A stretch of DNA of 64,000 nucleotides. Origin: Methylobacterium sp. SyP6R (GTDB lineage Bacteria > Pseudomonadota > Alphaproteobacteria > Rhizobiales > Beijerinckiaceae). Positions 49,800 to 59,246 of the stretch are shown here, piece after piece. Each line of letters opens with the position of its first letter. The first letter of the stretch is position 1. The notes under the pieces are model-generated. The model was not told the DNA's origin. It did no database searches and worked only from the letters and a program-made list of their open reading frames with translations. Where the stretch lies: assembly GCF_019216885.1 (NCBI RefSeq), contig NZ_JAAQRC020000001.1, positions 4,126,001 to 4,190,000 of the forward strand, given 5' to 3'. A program made the translations under genes and the position numbers.

Positions 49800-51512
49800 G
49801 TGGGTTGGGGGCCTGACCGCTGGCGATTCTACCGGCTCGTCGGGCACGAGGCGGGGCGCGTCCTGCGGGGTGCGGCCGTCCGCGCGACCTCGCGCCCCTC
49901 GGCGCTCGCCCGCCTGCGCCCGACCGGCCTCGTCATCGCGCCGCAGGACCTGCGCACCAGCGACCCGACCATCGCGGCCGACATCTATGCCGGCCTGTTC
50001 GTGTTCGCCGGCCGGGCCCTCGCTACCGGCGGACGCTCGCCCTTCGACTTCGCGCCGCCCTCGCCGCAATGGGGCGAGGCGCTCTACGGCTTCGGCTGGC
50101 TTCGCCACCTGCGTGCCGCCGAGAGCGCGCTGTCGCGCGCCAACGCCCGCGCCTTCGTGCAGGATTTCATGGCCGGCCGCGGCGATCCGGTCCTGGCCCA
50201 GCGCCCCTCCGTGGTCGCCCGTCGGCTGATCTCGCTCCTGTGCCAGTCGCCCCTGGTGCTGGAGGGGGCCGACCACGCCTTCTACCAGGCCTTCCTGAAG
50301 CTGATCGGGCGCTCCACCCGCAGTCTCGACCGGGCGCTGCGCCGCGGCGTGATGCCCCGCGACCGGCTCGTCTGCGCGGTGGCGCTCGCCTATGCGGGCC
50401 TGTGCTGCGAAGGCTTCGAGCCCGTCCTGCGCCGGGGCACGCGGCTCCTCCACCGCGAGCTGACCCGCCAGATCCTGCCCGATGGCGGCCATCGCAGCCG
50501 CGATCCGGGCTTTGGCAAGGACCTGCTCCTCGATCTCCTGCCGCTCCGCCAGAGTTTTCTCAGCCGCGACATCGCCCCGCCGGACTCCCTGCTCAACGCC
50601 ATCGACCGGATGCTGCCGCTCCTGCGCCTCCTGCGCCACGGCGACGCCTCGCTCGGCCACCACAACGGCATGGGGGCGACCGCCGCCGACCAGCTCGCCA
50701 CCCTGCTGGTCTATGACGGCGCGCTGGCCAAGCCCCTGATGCACGCGCCGCATTCCGGTTACGCCCGCCTCGAGGGCGGGGGCGGCACCCTGGTGGTGGT
50801 CGATATCGGGACCGCTCCGCCGCCGGCCTACTCGGCGCTGGCCGGGGCCGGCTGCCTGTCCTTCGAGCTGTCCTGCGGGCCGCAGCGGCTGGTGGTGAAT
50901 TGCGGCATGCCGGCCACCGGCGAGGAGATGCGCGAACTTGCCCGCACCACCGCGGCCCACTCCACCGCGTGCCTCTCCGATTCCTCCTCCTGCCGGTTCC
51001 TCGCCCTGTCGCAGCCGGGCCTGATCCATCCGCTCGCCGCCTGGCTGAAGCGCCGGATGGGGCCGATCGTCGTGCGCGGTCCCGAGGAGGTCACGGTCGA
51101 GCGCGGCACCGACGCGGCCGGGGCCGGCGTGCTCGCCGCCCGGCACGACGGCTACGCCCCGACGCTCGGCTTCCTGCACGAGCGGCGCTGGCGCCTGCAC
51201 CCGGACGGCGCCCTGCTGGAGGGCCATGACGGCTTCGTGCACGACGCGAGCGGACGTGGGGGCTCGGTCGAGGCGGCGATCCGCTTCCACCTCCACCCGA
51301 CCGTTCGGGCGAGCCGGGTCGGGCGCGGGGTGCGGCTCGCCGGAGCCGGCGCGCCCTGGCTGTTCGAGGCCGACGAGGTCGATCCGGTGATCGAGGAGAG
51401 CGTGTTCTTCGCCGCCTTCAACGGGGCCCGCCGCACCGAGCAGATCGTGCTGCACCTTACCGCCACCGACGGCACCCGGGTGGCCTGGCGCTTCCGCCGC
51501 CTGGCGGCGTGA
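49800..51512 (+). CDS. heparinase II/III family protein
   Basis: A 570-residue protein of the heparinase II/III-like family common next to rsmB in alphaproteobacteria; I recall no proven substrate for this branch. The N-terminal half is alpha-helical (toroid-like) with GFGWLRHLRAAESALSRANARAFVQDFM and GGHRSRDPGFGKDLLLDLLPLR. The C-terminal half is beta-rich, with AHSTACLSDSSSCRF, RHDGYAPTLGFLHERRWRLHPDGALLEGHDG and IRFHLHP. No signal peptide is evident, so it may be cytosolic. GTG 49800 follows GGGGAGGAGG, a strong ribosome site. Confidence 0.88.
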   Translation: MGWGPDRWRFYRLVGHEAGRVLRGAAVRATSRPSALARLRPTGLVIAPQDLRTSDPTIAADIYAGLFVFAGRALATGGRSPFDFAPPSPQWGEALYGFGWLRHLRAAESALSRANARAFVQDFMAGRGDPVLAQRPSVVARRLISLLCQSPLVLEGADHAFYQAFLKLIGRSTRSLDRALRRGVMPRDRLVCAVALAYAGLCCEGFEPVLRRGTRLLHRELTRQILPDGGHRSRDPGFGKDLLLDLLPLRQSFLSRDIAPPDSLLNAIDRMLPLLRLLRHGDASLGHHNGMGATAADQLATLLVYDGALAKPLMHAPHSGYARLEGGGGTLVVVDIGTAPPPAYSALAGAGCLSFELSCGPQRLVVNCGMPATGEEMRELARTTAAHSTACLSDSSSCRFLALSQPGLIHPLAAWLKRRMGPIVVRGPEEVTVERGTDAAGAGVLAARHDGYAPTLGFLHERRWRLHPDGALLEGHDGFVHDASGRGGSVEAAIRFHLHPTVRASRVGRGVRLAGAGAPWLFEADEVDPVIEESVFFAAFNGARRTEQIVLHLTATDGTRVAWRFRRLAA

Positions 51513-51683
51513 GCCCGCTCCTTCGCTCTCGTCCCGTCCCGGTTCTTGATCCGGTCCGTCCCGCCGAAAAATTTCCTCGGTTCTCACCCATTTGAGGGTT
51601 TCGCGGCGACAATCGACCGGTTTTCGGGCAGCGGCCGTGCTACAACCCTGCGCCGAGTCGGGCCTGGGCGGGAAACCCACGGG

Positions 51684-52844
51684 ATGAAGCTGGACGCGCC
51701 CACCCTGGTGACCGTGACCGTCTTCGTGATGGTCGTCATGGGCGCGCTGTACCTCCTGTCCTGGAGCCAGGCCCGGCAGACCCGGGCACTGGGCTTCCTC
51801 GGGGCGGCCCAGGTGGTCGGCGCCGCCGCGGTCACGCTGTTCGGCCTGCGCGGCGTCATTCCGGACTGGCTGTCGATCGGGCTCGCCAATGCGGTGATGC
51901 TCGGGGCCTTCGGGCTGATCTGGGGTGGCGCCCGCTCGTTCGAGGGGCGGCGCGTCCCGTTCGCCTGGCTCGCCGCCGGCCCGCTCCTCTGGCTCGCCGC
52001 CTGCCTGGTGCCGCCCTTCTACGCCTCGCTCGGCGCCCGGGTGATCCTGTCCTCGGTGATCGCCGGGCTCTGCTGCACGCTCGCCGCCCGCACCCTCTGG
52101 CACCATCGCGGCGACCGGCTGCCGTCGCGGGCCCCGGCGGCGATCCTGCTCGCCAGCGAGGGGCTGCTGATCTGGGCGCGGATCCCCGCTACTCTGGTCC
52201 TGCCGGTCCCGCCGACCGGCACCCCGACCCAGACCGTCTGGGTCGCGATCCTGTGCTTCGTCGCCCTGCTCTACACGGTGGCGGTCTCGGTGCTGTTCAT
52301 GGCGCTCGCCAAGGAGCGCCTGGAGGCCGAGCAGCGCCGCGTCGCCGGAACCGACCCGCTCACCGGCATCGCCAATCGCCGGGCGCTGGCGGCCGAGGCC
52401 CGCCGCGTCCTTGCCGCCGGACCCGTCGCCCTGCTGCTGTTCGATCTCGACCACTTCAAGCGGGTCAACGACACCTTCGGCCACGCCGTCGGCGACGCGG
52501 TGCTGATCGGCTTCTGCGCCGCCGCCCGCCAGGTCCTGCCGGCGGGCACCGCGTTCGGGCGCCTCGGCGGCGAGGAATTCGCCTGCCTCCTGCCGGGCGT
52601 CGGCGCGGCCCAGGCGGCCTCCGTCGCCGAGACCGTGCGCCTCGCCGTGGCGGCGATGCGCCCCGACCTGGTGCCCGGCCTCGCCGTCACGGTCAGCGTC
52701 GGCGTCGCCAGAAGTTCCGGCGCCGGGGGCGCGGGCGATTTCGAGACCCTGCTCGGCCTCGCCGACCGGGCGCTCTACCAGGCCAAGGCGCAAGGGCGCG
52801 ACCGGGTGGTCCTCGCCGGGCCGGGGTTGCGGCAGGTGGCGTGA
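51684..52844 (+). CDS. membrane-bound diguanylate cyclase (GGDEF)
   Basis: A 386-residue enzyme making cyclic di-GMP from two GTP. Six or so N-terminal membrane helices (residues 5-205) act as the sensor. The GGDEF domain starts at GTDPLTGIANRRALAAEAR (about 222), continues with LLLFDLDHFKRVNDTFGHAVGD, and has the active GGEEF at 295-299. The inhibitory RxxD site that usually precedes GGEEF by five residues is replaced by PAGT, so product inhibition through that site is not expected. ATG 51684 lies close after GGGCGGG. Confidence 0.92.
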   Translation: MKLDAPTLVTVTVFVMVVMGALYLLSWSQARQTRALGFLGAAQVVGAAAVTLFGLRGVIPDWLSIGLANAVMLGAFGLIWGGARSFEGRRVPFAWLAAGPLLWLAACLVPPFYASLGARVILSSVIAGLCCTLAARTLWHHRGDRLPSRAPAAILLASEGLLIWARIPATLVLPVPPTGTPTQTVWVAILCFVALLYTVAVSVLFMALAKERLEAEQRRVAGTDPLTGIANRRALAAEARRVLAAGPVALLLFDLDHFKRVNDTFGHAVGDAVLIGFCAAARQVLPAGTAFGRLGGEEFACLLPGVGAAQAASVAETVRLAVAAMRPDLVPGLAVTVSVGVARSSGAGGAGDFETLLGLADRALYQAKAQGRDRVVLAGPGLRQVA

Positions 52845-52986
52845 GGCGGCGGCTTTCTGCGGCAAGCCCCCCGGTGCAGCCCGGATCCCGCATCCGCCCG
52901 GCTTGTCGTCCCTTGGCCGGCTCCTAAGACAACCCCATCCCACGTAGGCCGGGCGGATCGCCCGGCACCAGATGAGGGCATGCGCC

Positions 52987-54015
52987 ATGGACTATCGGCA
53001 GTTCGGCCGCTCCGGCCTCAAGGTTCCGGTTCTGAGCCTCGGCACGGGCACGTTCGGGGGCAACAACGAGTTCTTCCAGCGCTGGGGCCAGACCGACGTC
53101 GCCGAGGCGAGCCGGATGGTGGACCTCTGCCTCGATGCCGGGGTCAACTTCTTCGACACCGCCGACATCTACTCGCAGGGCGCCTCCGAGGAGATCCTGG
53201 GCCAAGCGCTCAAGGGCAAGCGCGACCGGGCTTTGATCTCCACCAAGGCGACCTTCCCGATGGGCGAGGGGCCGAACGACAAGGGGTCCTCGCGCTACCA
53301 CCTGGTGCGGGCCTGCGAGGCCAGCCTGAAGCGCCTCGGCACCGACCATATCGACGTCTACTTCATGCACGGTTTCGACGCGCTCACCCCGGTCGACGAG
53401 ACCCTGCGGGCGCTGGACGACCTCGTCCGGGCCGGCAAGATCGGCTATATCGGCGCCTCGAATTTTTCCGGCTGGCAGCTGATGAAGGCGCTCTCGACCT
53501 CCGAGCGCTATGGGCTCGCCCGCTACGTCGCCTATCAGGGCTACTACTCGCTCGTCGGCCGCCATTACGAGTGGGAGCTGATGCCGCTCGGCCTCGACCA
53601 GGGCGTCGCCCTGATGGTCTGGAGCCCGCTCGGCTGGGGCCGCCTCACCGGCAAGATCCGCCGCGGCGCCAATGCCAGCGGGCGCATCAAGGCGGGCGGC
53701 GCCGAAGGGGGACCGCCGGTCGCCGACGAGGCCCTGTTCCGGGTCGTCGACGTCCTCGATGCCCTCGCCGCCGAGACCGGTCGCAGCGTGGCGCAGGTGG
53801 CGCTCAACTGGCTGCTCAGCCGCCCGACGGTGGCCAACATCGTGGTCGGCGCCCGCAACGAGGAGCAGCTGAAGCAGAATCTCGGTGCCGTCGGCTGGAG
53901 CCTCGATCCGGCCCAGATCGCCCGCCTCGACGCGGCGAGCCACGAGACGCCGATCTATCCCTACTGGCACCAGAAGGGCTTCGACGAGCGCAACCCGAAA
54001 CCGACCACCTGGTAG
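52987..54015 (+). CDS. aldo/keto reductase
   Basis: A 342-residue (alpha/beta)8 NADPH-dependent carbonyl reductase. Catalytic Asp and Tyr are in NFFDTADIYSQGASEEILG, Lys in ALISTKATF, and His in YFMHGFDALTPVDET. The C-terminal cofactor loop is NIVVGARNEEQLKQNLGAVGW. It belongs to the AKR group of general stress-type reductases, and the substrate is not predictable. ATG 52987 is preceded by GAGGG; a longer frame adds five residues. A GC-rich stem at 54109-54132 lies after the gene. Confidence 0.92.
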   Translation: MDYRQFGRSGLKVPVLSLGTGTFGGNNEFFQRWGQTDVAEASRMVDLCLDAGVNFFDTADIYSQGASEEILGQALKGKRDRALISTKATFPMGEGPNDKGSSRYHLVRACEASLKRLGTDHIDVYFMHGFDALTPVDETLRALDDLVRAGKIGYIGASNFSGWQLMKALSTSERYGLARYVAYQGYYSLVGRHYEWELMPLGLDQGVALMVWSPLGWGRLTGKIRRGANASGRIKAGGAEGGPPVADEALFRVVDVLDALAAETGRSVAQVALNWLLSRPTVANIVVGARNEEQLKQNLGAVGWSLDPAQIARLDAASHETPIYPYWHQKGFDERNPKPTTW

Positions 54016-54108
54016 CCCTGCAATCACCAGCTGATCAAATGCGCTTGCACAACTCCCAATTCGTGCATCGCGCGGGCGGGTGAGCTGGAGTATCAAATGA
54101 TGCTCGAA

Positions 54109-54132
54109 GCCCCGGCTCGGCCGAGCCGGGGC
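54109..54132 (+). terminator. GC-rich palindrome between AKR and histidine kinase genes
   Basis: Perfect 24-bp palindrome GCCCCGGCTCGG/CCGAGCCGGGGC, able to form a 9-bp stem with loop CGGCCG. It lies 94 nt after the aldo/keto reductase stop and about 50 nt before the kinase start, so it may also be an operator of the kinase gene. Confidence 0.45.
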
Positions 54133-54179
54133 CGGACGGTCCCGCTACGGGGGCCCGCTCCCGCGACTCAAGGTGCCCG

Positions 54180-56534
54180 ATGGCGCATGAAGGCGTCCAC
54201 GATCCCGTCCTCGTCGGCCTGTCGATCGCGATCGCCATGCTGGCGTCCTTCGTGGCGCTCGACCTCGCCGGCCGGATGACGGCCGCGACCGGCTGGGCCC
54301 GGCGGGCCTGGCTCACGGTCGCCGCCCTGGTGCTCGGCGGCGGCGTCTGGTCGATGCATTTCGTGGCGATGCTGGCCTTCCGCCTGCCGGGCCTCGACAT
54401 CACCTACGATCTCGGCCTCACCCTGCTCTCCCTCGCGCTGCCGGTCGCCGTCACGGCGTTCGGCCTCGCCATCGCCCAGAGGCGGAAGGCCGGGTCGGGC
54501 GCGATCGTTGCCGCGGGCGTCGTGACCGGGCTCGGCATCGCCTCGATGCATTATACCGGCATGGCGGCGATGCGGCTCCCCGCCACGCTCCACTATGATC
54601 CGGCCTGGGTCGCCGCCTCGGTGCTGATCGCGGTCGGGGCCGCCACGGTGGCGATCCGGCTGGCTTTGGCCGAGAGCGGGCTTCCCTTGCGTGTCGCGGC
54701 CTCCGGGGCGATGGGGCTCGCCATCGCGGGCATGCATTACGCCGCCATGCGGGGCCTGCACGTGTCGCAATCGGGCGGGGCCGACCATGCCGGTATCGGG
54801 GCGCGGGTCGACCAGATCCGCCTCGCCGTCGGCGTCACCGCGGTCACCTTCCTGGTCCTCACGCTCGCGCTTGCCGCCGCGGCGATCGACCGTCGCGTCT
54901 CCCAGCGGGCCGCCCGCGAAGCCGCGGCCTTGCGCGCCAGCGAGGAGCGCTACCGCCTGCTCCTCCAGAGCGTGACCGACTACGCGATCTTCATGCTCGA
55001 CCGCGACGGCGTGGTGGCGAACTGGAATGCCGGCGCCCGCCGGATCAAGGGCTACGAGGCCGAGGAGATCGTCGGCACCCACTTCTCGCGCTTCTACACC
55101 GCGGAGGACCGGGAGGCGGGCGTGCCGGCCCGGGCGCTCGCCACCGCGGCCGGGAGCGGCAAGTTCGAGGCCGAGGGCTGGCGGGTGCGCCGGGACGGCA
55201 CCCGGTTCTGGGCCAGCGTCGTCATCGACCCGATCGTCGGCGAGGACGGCCGGCTCGTCGGCTTCGCCAAGGTCACGCGCGACATCACCGAGCGCAAGGC
55301 GGCGCAGGAGGCCCTGGTCCAGGCGCAAGCGGCCCTCGCCCAGGCCCAGAAGATGGAGGCGGTGGGCCAGCTCACCGGCGGGGTCGCCCACGACTTCAAC
55401 AACCTGCTGATGGCGGTGCTGGGCAGCCTCGAATTGCTGCGCAAGCGCCTGCCCGACGATCCCCGCCTGCTGCGCTTGGTCGACAACGCGGTGCAGGGCG
55501 CCGAGCGCGGCGCGGCGCTCACCCAGCGCATGCTCGCCTTCGCCCGGCGCCAGGAGTTGAAGCCCGAGGCGGTGGATCTCGCGCGCCTCGTTTGCGACAT
55601 GACCGATCTGCTCCGGCGCTCGATCGGTCCCGGCGTGCGGATCGAGACGCGCTTTCCCGCCGGGCTGCCGCCGGCCCTGGTCGATGCCCACCAGCTGGAG
55701 CTCGCGCTCCTCAACCTCGTGGTGAATGCCCGCGACGCGATGCCGGCGGGCGGCATCGTCACGGTCGCGGCCCGGCTGAGTGAGGCGGAGCCGGCCGGGG
55801 AAGACGGGCTCGATCCCTGCCTTCCCGCCCTCGGCCTCCCCATGCTCTGCCTTTCGGTAGCCGATACCGGGACCGGCATGGACGAGGCGACCCTCGCCCG
55901 GGCGCAGGAGCCGTTCTTCACCACCAAGGGCGTCGGCCGGGGCACGGGCCTCGGCCTCTCGATGGTGCACGGCCTGGCGGCGCAGTCGCGCGGCCGCCTG
56001 GTGCTGCGCAGCCGGCCGGGCACCGGCACCACCGCCGAGATCTGGCTGCCGGTGGCGGCGCCCGAGGCCGCGTCGGCACCCTCGCCGGGGGAGGCGCTCT
56101 CCGGCCGCGTCCCGCTCCGCCCCGTGGCGCCGCAGGTGGTCCTCGTCGTCGACGACGATCCCCTGGTGCTCGAGAATACCGCGGCGATGCTGGAGGACCT
56201 GGGCCACCGCGTGATCGAGGCCCGCTCCGGCCGGGAAGCCCTGGAGCTGATGCGCCGCGCCCGCACCCTCGACCTGGTCCTGACCGATCACGCCATGCCG
56301 GAGATGACCGGGCTCCAGCTCGCCGCCCGCCTCGCCGCCGAGCGGCCGGCGCTCCGGCTGATCCTCGCCACCGGCTATGCCGACCTCGGCCCCGACGAGG
56401 CCACCAGCCTGCCACGGCTCGCCAAGCCCTACGACCAGGCGGCGCTGGCCCGGATGATCGAGGCGGTGGTGCGGGGGACGCAGGCCGGCGCAGCCGACGA
56501 CGACACGGTGGTGCCGTTTCCGAAGAGTGCGTGA
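54180..56534 (+). CDS. hybrid sensor histidine kinase with MHYT sensor, PAS and receiver domains
   Basis: A 784-residue signalling protein. The N-terminal membrane MHYT sensor has three repeats with the SMHF/MHYT/MHYA signatures (about 58, 122 and 184), proposed to bind copper and sense O2, CO or NO. A PAS domain (about 253-370) contains AIFMLDRDGVVANWNAGARRIKGY. The histidine kinase core has phospho-acceptor His404 in GGVAHDFNNLL, the N-box LLNLVVNARDAM, ADTGTGM and GRGTGLGLSMV. The C-terminal receiver has Asp703 in LVLTDHAMPEMTG. No separate response regulator is adjacent, so phosphotransfer may go through an unlinked partner. ATG 54180. Confidence 0.94.
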   Translation: MAHEGVHDPVLVGLSIAIAMLASFVALDLAGRMTAATGWARRAWLTVAALVLGGGVWSMHFVAMLAFRLPGLDITYDLGLTLLSLALPVAVTAFGLAIAQRRKAGSGAIVAAGVVTGLGIASMHYTGMAAMRLPATLHYDPAWVAASVLIAVGAATVAIRLALAESGLPLRVAASGAMGLAIAGMHYAAMRGLHVSQSGGADHAGIGARVDQIRLAVGVTAVTFLVLTLALAAAAIDRRVSQRAAREAAALRASEERYRLLLQSVTDYAIFMLDRDGVVANWNAGARRIKGYEAEEIVGTHFSRFYTAEDREAGVPARALATAAGSGKFEAEGWRVRRDGTRFWASVVIDPIVGEDGRLVGFAKVTRDITERKAAQEALVQAQAALAQAQKMEAVGQLTGGVAHDFNNLLMAVLGSLELLRKRLPDDPRLLRLVDNAVQGAERGAALTQRMLAFARRQELKPEAVDLARLVCDMTDLLRRSIGPGVRIETRFPAGLPPALVDAHQLELALLNLVVNARDAMPAGGIVTVAARLSEAEPAGEDGLDPCLPALGLPMLCLSVADTGTGMDEATLARAQEPFFTTKGVGRGTGLGLSMVHGLAAQSRGRLVLRSRPGTGTTAEIWLPVAAPEAASAPSPGEALSGRVPLRPVAPQVVLVVDDDPLVLENTAAMLEDLGHRVIEARSGREALELMRRARTLDLVLTDHAMPEMTGLQLAARLAAERPALRLILATGYADLGPDEATSLPRLAKPYDQAALARMIEAVVRGTQAGAADDDTVVPFPKSA

Positions 56535-56643
56535 GTGCGGGCGGTCGAGGGGAAAAAATGGGCGCGGGTTTTTCCCTCGCCCTTTGCGGGCAAACGGATT
56601 CACACAACAGCGCTCAAGCCCAACTCTGTATAAAAGCGGGCTC

Positions 56644-56819
56644 TTTCCCCTCCCCCCTCTGCGGGGGAGGGTGCCCGGTGGAGCCGGGCGGGAGAGGGGC
56701 AGCGCAACGCCGTTCCAGAGGGCGCTCTTCATGAAGTGAGCGACATTTCCGGAAGCGGCGTCCCCTCTCCCGGCCTGCTCCGCAGGCCACCCTCCCCCGC
56801 AGAGGGGGGAGGGGGGAAA
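56644..56819. repeat. inverted-repeat element, CCCTCCCCCGCAGAGG family (second copy)
   Basis: 176-nt element in the 337-nt gap between the kinase gene and rnhA. The arms around 56649-56673 and 56788-56814 are mirrored (CCCTCCCCCGCAGAGGGG), with the outermost bases imperfect. Internal GGTGGAGCCGGGCGGGAGAGGGGC matches the 25013-25190 copy. The middle (56720-56760) is not shared. No gene was seen in 56535-56871. Confidence 0.78.
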
Positions 56820-56871
56820 TCCGCACCTTTTCGTCCTCCGGACGACCGTGCCCGCTCTCCACTCGGGCCAG

Positions 56872-57576
56872 CTACGCCGCCGGCAGCTTCCGGGCTTTCG
56901 CCTCGCGCAGGAGCGCCAGCCCCTCGGGCCCGAGATCGAGCGTGAGGCGCAGCACCTCGTCGGCATAGGCCTGCGGCGTGGTGCCGGCCTGCTTGGCCGC
57001 CCGCGAGAGGCGAAGACCCAGCGCCCCGTCGACCGGGATCGAGGTCCCGCGCGGCGCGGGCTCCGCGGGCGGAGCGGCGGGAGCCGGGGATGGGGCCGGC
57101 GTCGTCGTGGGCATCTTGGCCGGCGCGATGTCGGCCCGCGGCGGCAGGCCGAGGGCCTGGCGCCGCCCTTGCGCCGCCAGCCGGTCGGCGCGCTCGTTGC
57201 CGGCCTCGCCGGAATGGCCCTTCACCCAGACCCAGCGCACGTCGCGCCGCGCCGCCAGCTCGTCGAGGCGCTGCATCAGCTCGACGTTCTTCACCGGGCC
57301 GGTGGTGGTGCGCCAGCCCTTGAGCTTCCAGCCGCGGATCCACTCCGTGACCGATTTCACCACGTACTGGCTGTCGCAGCGCATCTCGATCGCCGCGCCC
57401 TCGGGAAAATGCTCCAGCGCCCGGATCGCCGCGGTCAGCTCCATGCGGTTGTTGGTGCTCTGCGGGTCGCCCCCGCACAGCTCGACGGTGCCCTCCGGCG
57501 CCTGAATCACCACGCCCCAGCCGCCCGGGCCGGGATTGGGATCGCAGCCGCCGTCGGCATACACGATGGTTCGCAT
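56872..57576 (-). CDS. rnhA: ribonuclease HI with C-terminal extension
   Basis: Cleaves the RNA strand of RNA-DNA hybrids. The catalytic domain spans residues 1-145, with active-site Asp8 (YADGGCDPNPG), Glu46 (NNRMELTAA), Asp68 (CDSQYVVKS), His121 (KGHSGEAGNERAD) and Asp131 all present. The protein then continues with a Pro/Ala-rich linker (about 150-178) and a helical 55-residue segment (VDGALGLRLSRAAKQAGTTPQAYADEVL), giving 234 residues against the usual 150-155. The tail looks like a small added domain of unknown role. ATG 57576 is the start. It is divergent from the purine permease gene. Confidence 0.93.
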   Translation of the reverse strand: MRTIVYADGGCDPNPGPGGWGVVIQAPEGTVELCGGDPQSTNNRMELTAAIRALEHFPEGAAIEMRCDSQYVVKSVTEWIRGWKLKGWRTTTGPVKNVELMQRLDELAARRDVRWVWVKGHSGEAGNERADRLAAQGRRQALGLPPRADIAPAKMPTTTPAPSPAPAAPPAEPAPRGTSIPVDGALGLRLSRAAKQAGTTPQAYADEVLRLTLDLGPEGLALLREAKARKLPAA

Positions 57577-57845
57577 GGCTGCCTTTGCCTGAACGTCAAA
57601 AACGGATAGCGGCCTCAACCCCTCGCAAAGGGGCTGCCGGCCGCGCGGGCAGTGTCGGCCCGGAATGGTGAACAAATACCCGGGCGCCCCCGATCGCAAC
57701 CCGCAACCGGCATCCTGTCCTTGCGCTGGCACGGCGCTTGCGGCTCCCCCAGGATGGACGATGATGAGGCGTCGGGGCGACGTAAGGAACGTCGCAATCG
57801 GTCCGCCCGCATCGCCCCCGGATGCCGCAAGAAGAGACGCGCCCC

Positions 57846-59246
57846 ATGCCAGTCGAGCCCGCCGACGCCGTCGACGAGATGTTGCCGCCGGCCCGCCTCG
57901 TGCCGCTCGCGCTGCAGCACGTGCTGGTGATGTATGCGGGCGCCGTGGCGGTGCCGCTGATCGTCGGCCGGGCGCTGGGCCTGAAGCCGGAAGAGGTCGC
58001 CTTCCTCATCAGTGCCGACCTGTTCGCCTGCGGCCTCGCGACCCTGATCCAGTCGGCGGGCCTCCTCGGGTTCGGTATCCGCCTGCCGGTGATGATGGGC
58101 GTGACCTTCGCGTCGGTCGGCCCGATCCTGTCGATGGGGGCGCTGCCGGAGGTCGGGCTTCTCGGCATCTACGGTGCGGTGATCGCCTCCGGCGTCTTCG
58201 GCCTCTTGGTCGCGCCCCATGTCAGCCGCCTGCTGCCGCTGTTTCCGCCGGTCGTCACCGGCACGATCATCCTGGTCATCGGCATCTCGCTGATGCGGGT
58301 CGGGATCAACTGGGCCGGCGGCGGCCAGCCGACCCTGACGAAGATCATCGACGGCGTGCCCGTCGCCGTGCCGAACCCGAATTACGCGCAGGCCGGCGGC
58401 CTCGGCATCGCCCTCCTGGTGCTGCTCGTGATCCTCGCCCTGCTCCGCTGGGGGCGGGGCTTCATCGCCAACGTGGCGGTGCTGCTCGGCATCGTCGCCG
58501 GCTCGGTCGTGGCGGCGATGCTCGGCCTCATGCATGTCGACAAGGTCGCGGCCGCCCCCTGGTTCGCCCCCGTGCTGCCGTTCCATTTCGGCTGGCCGCA
58601 ATTCCATCTGGTGCCGATCGCCACGATGTGCGTCGTGATGATCGTGACGATGATCGAGTCGACCGGGATGTTTCTGGCGCTGGGCGAGATCACCGGCCGG
58701 CCGGTCTCGCAGAAGGACCTCGCCCGGGGCCTGCGCGCCGACGGGCTCGGCACGCTGTTGGGGGGCATCTTCAATACCTTCCCCTACACCTCGTTCTCGC
58801 AGAATGTCGGCCTCGTCGGGGTGACCGGGGTGCGCTCGCGCTATATCACGGTGGCGGGCGGCGTCATCCTGCTGGCGCTCGGATTGCTGCCGAAGATGGC
58901 CGCCCTCGTCGAGGCGGTGCCGCAGGTGGTGCTCGGCGGCGCGGGGCTGGTGATGTTCGGCATGGTCGCGGCGACCGGCGCGCGCATCCTCACGGCGGTG
59001 GACTTTCGCGGCCAACCGAGGAACCAGTTCGTGGTGGCGGTCGCGGTCGGCTTCGGCATGATCCCGCTGGTGGCGCCGACCTTCTTCCGCAACCTGCCGC
59101 ACGCGCTGCATCCGCTGCTCGAATCGGGCATCCTGCTCGCCTCGATCGCCGCGGTGCTGCTCAACGCCTTCTTCAACGGGCTGGGCAGCACCGAGCAGGC
59201 GGGCCGGGACGCCACCAAAGCTGCGGCCGCCGCCGAACACGTCTGA
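57846..59246 (+). CDS. nucleobase:cation symporter-2 (uracil-xanthine/urate permease)
   Basis: A 466-residue inner-membrane transporter of the NCS2/NAT family with about 12-14 hydrophobic segments. Conserved marks include LALQHVLVMYAGAVAVPLIVG at the N-terminus, GVTFASVGPI, ESTGMFLALGEITG and the NAT signature QNVGLVGVTGVRSR. The urate oxidase gene 129 nt downstream on the same strand makes urate or xanthine the most likely substrate (inference). ATG 57846 follows AAGAGACG; ATG 57822 in frame lacks a good ribosome site. The stop codon is the first base-triplet of a long palindrome. Confidence 0.92.
   Translation: MPVEPADAVDEMLPPARLVPLALQHVLVMYAGAVAVPLIVGRALGLKPEEVAFLISADLFACGLATLIQSAGLLGFGIRLPVMMGVTFASVGPILSMGALPEVGLLGIYGAVIASGVFGLLVAPHVSRLLPLFPPVVTGTIILVIGISLMRVGINWAGGGQPTLTKIIDGVPVAVPNPNYAQAGGLGIALLVLLVILALLRWGRGFIANVAVLLGIVAGSVVAAMLGLMHVDKVAAAPWFAPVLPFHFGWPQFHLVPIATMCVVMIVTMIESTGMFLALGEITGRPVSQKDLARGLRADGLGTLLGGIFNTFPYTSFSQNVGLVGVTGVRSRYITVAGGVILLALGLLPKMAALVEAVPQVVLGGAGLVMFGMVAATGARILTAVDFRGQPRNQFVVAVAVGFGMIPLVAPTFFRNLPHALHPLLESGILLASIAAVLLNAFFNGLGSTEQAGRDATKAAAAAEHV

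Noticed and set aside
49665..52988. 1107-codon minus-strand open frame spanning the heparinase-like and GGDEF genes
   Set aside because: It crosses two real plus-strand genes and their intergenic gap and shows no motif, as expected of a GC-rich shadow.
54168..56966. 932-codon minus-strand open frame opposite the hybrid histidine kinase
   Set aside because: Antisense shadow; all kinase, PAS, MHYT and receiver motifs are on the plus strand.
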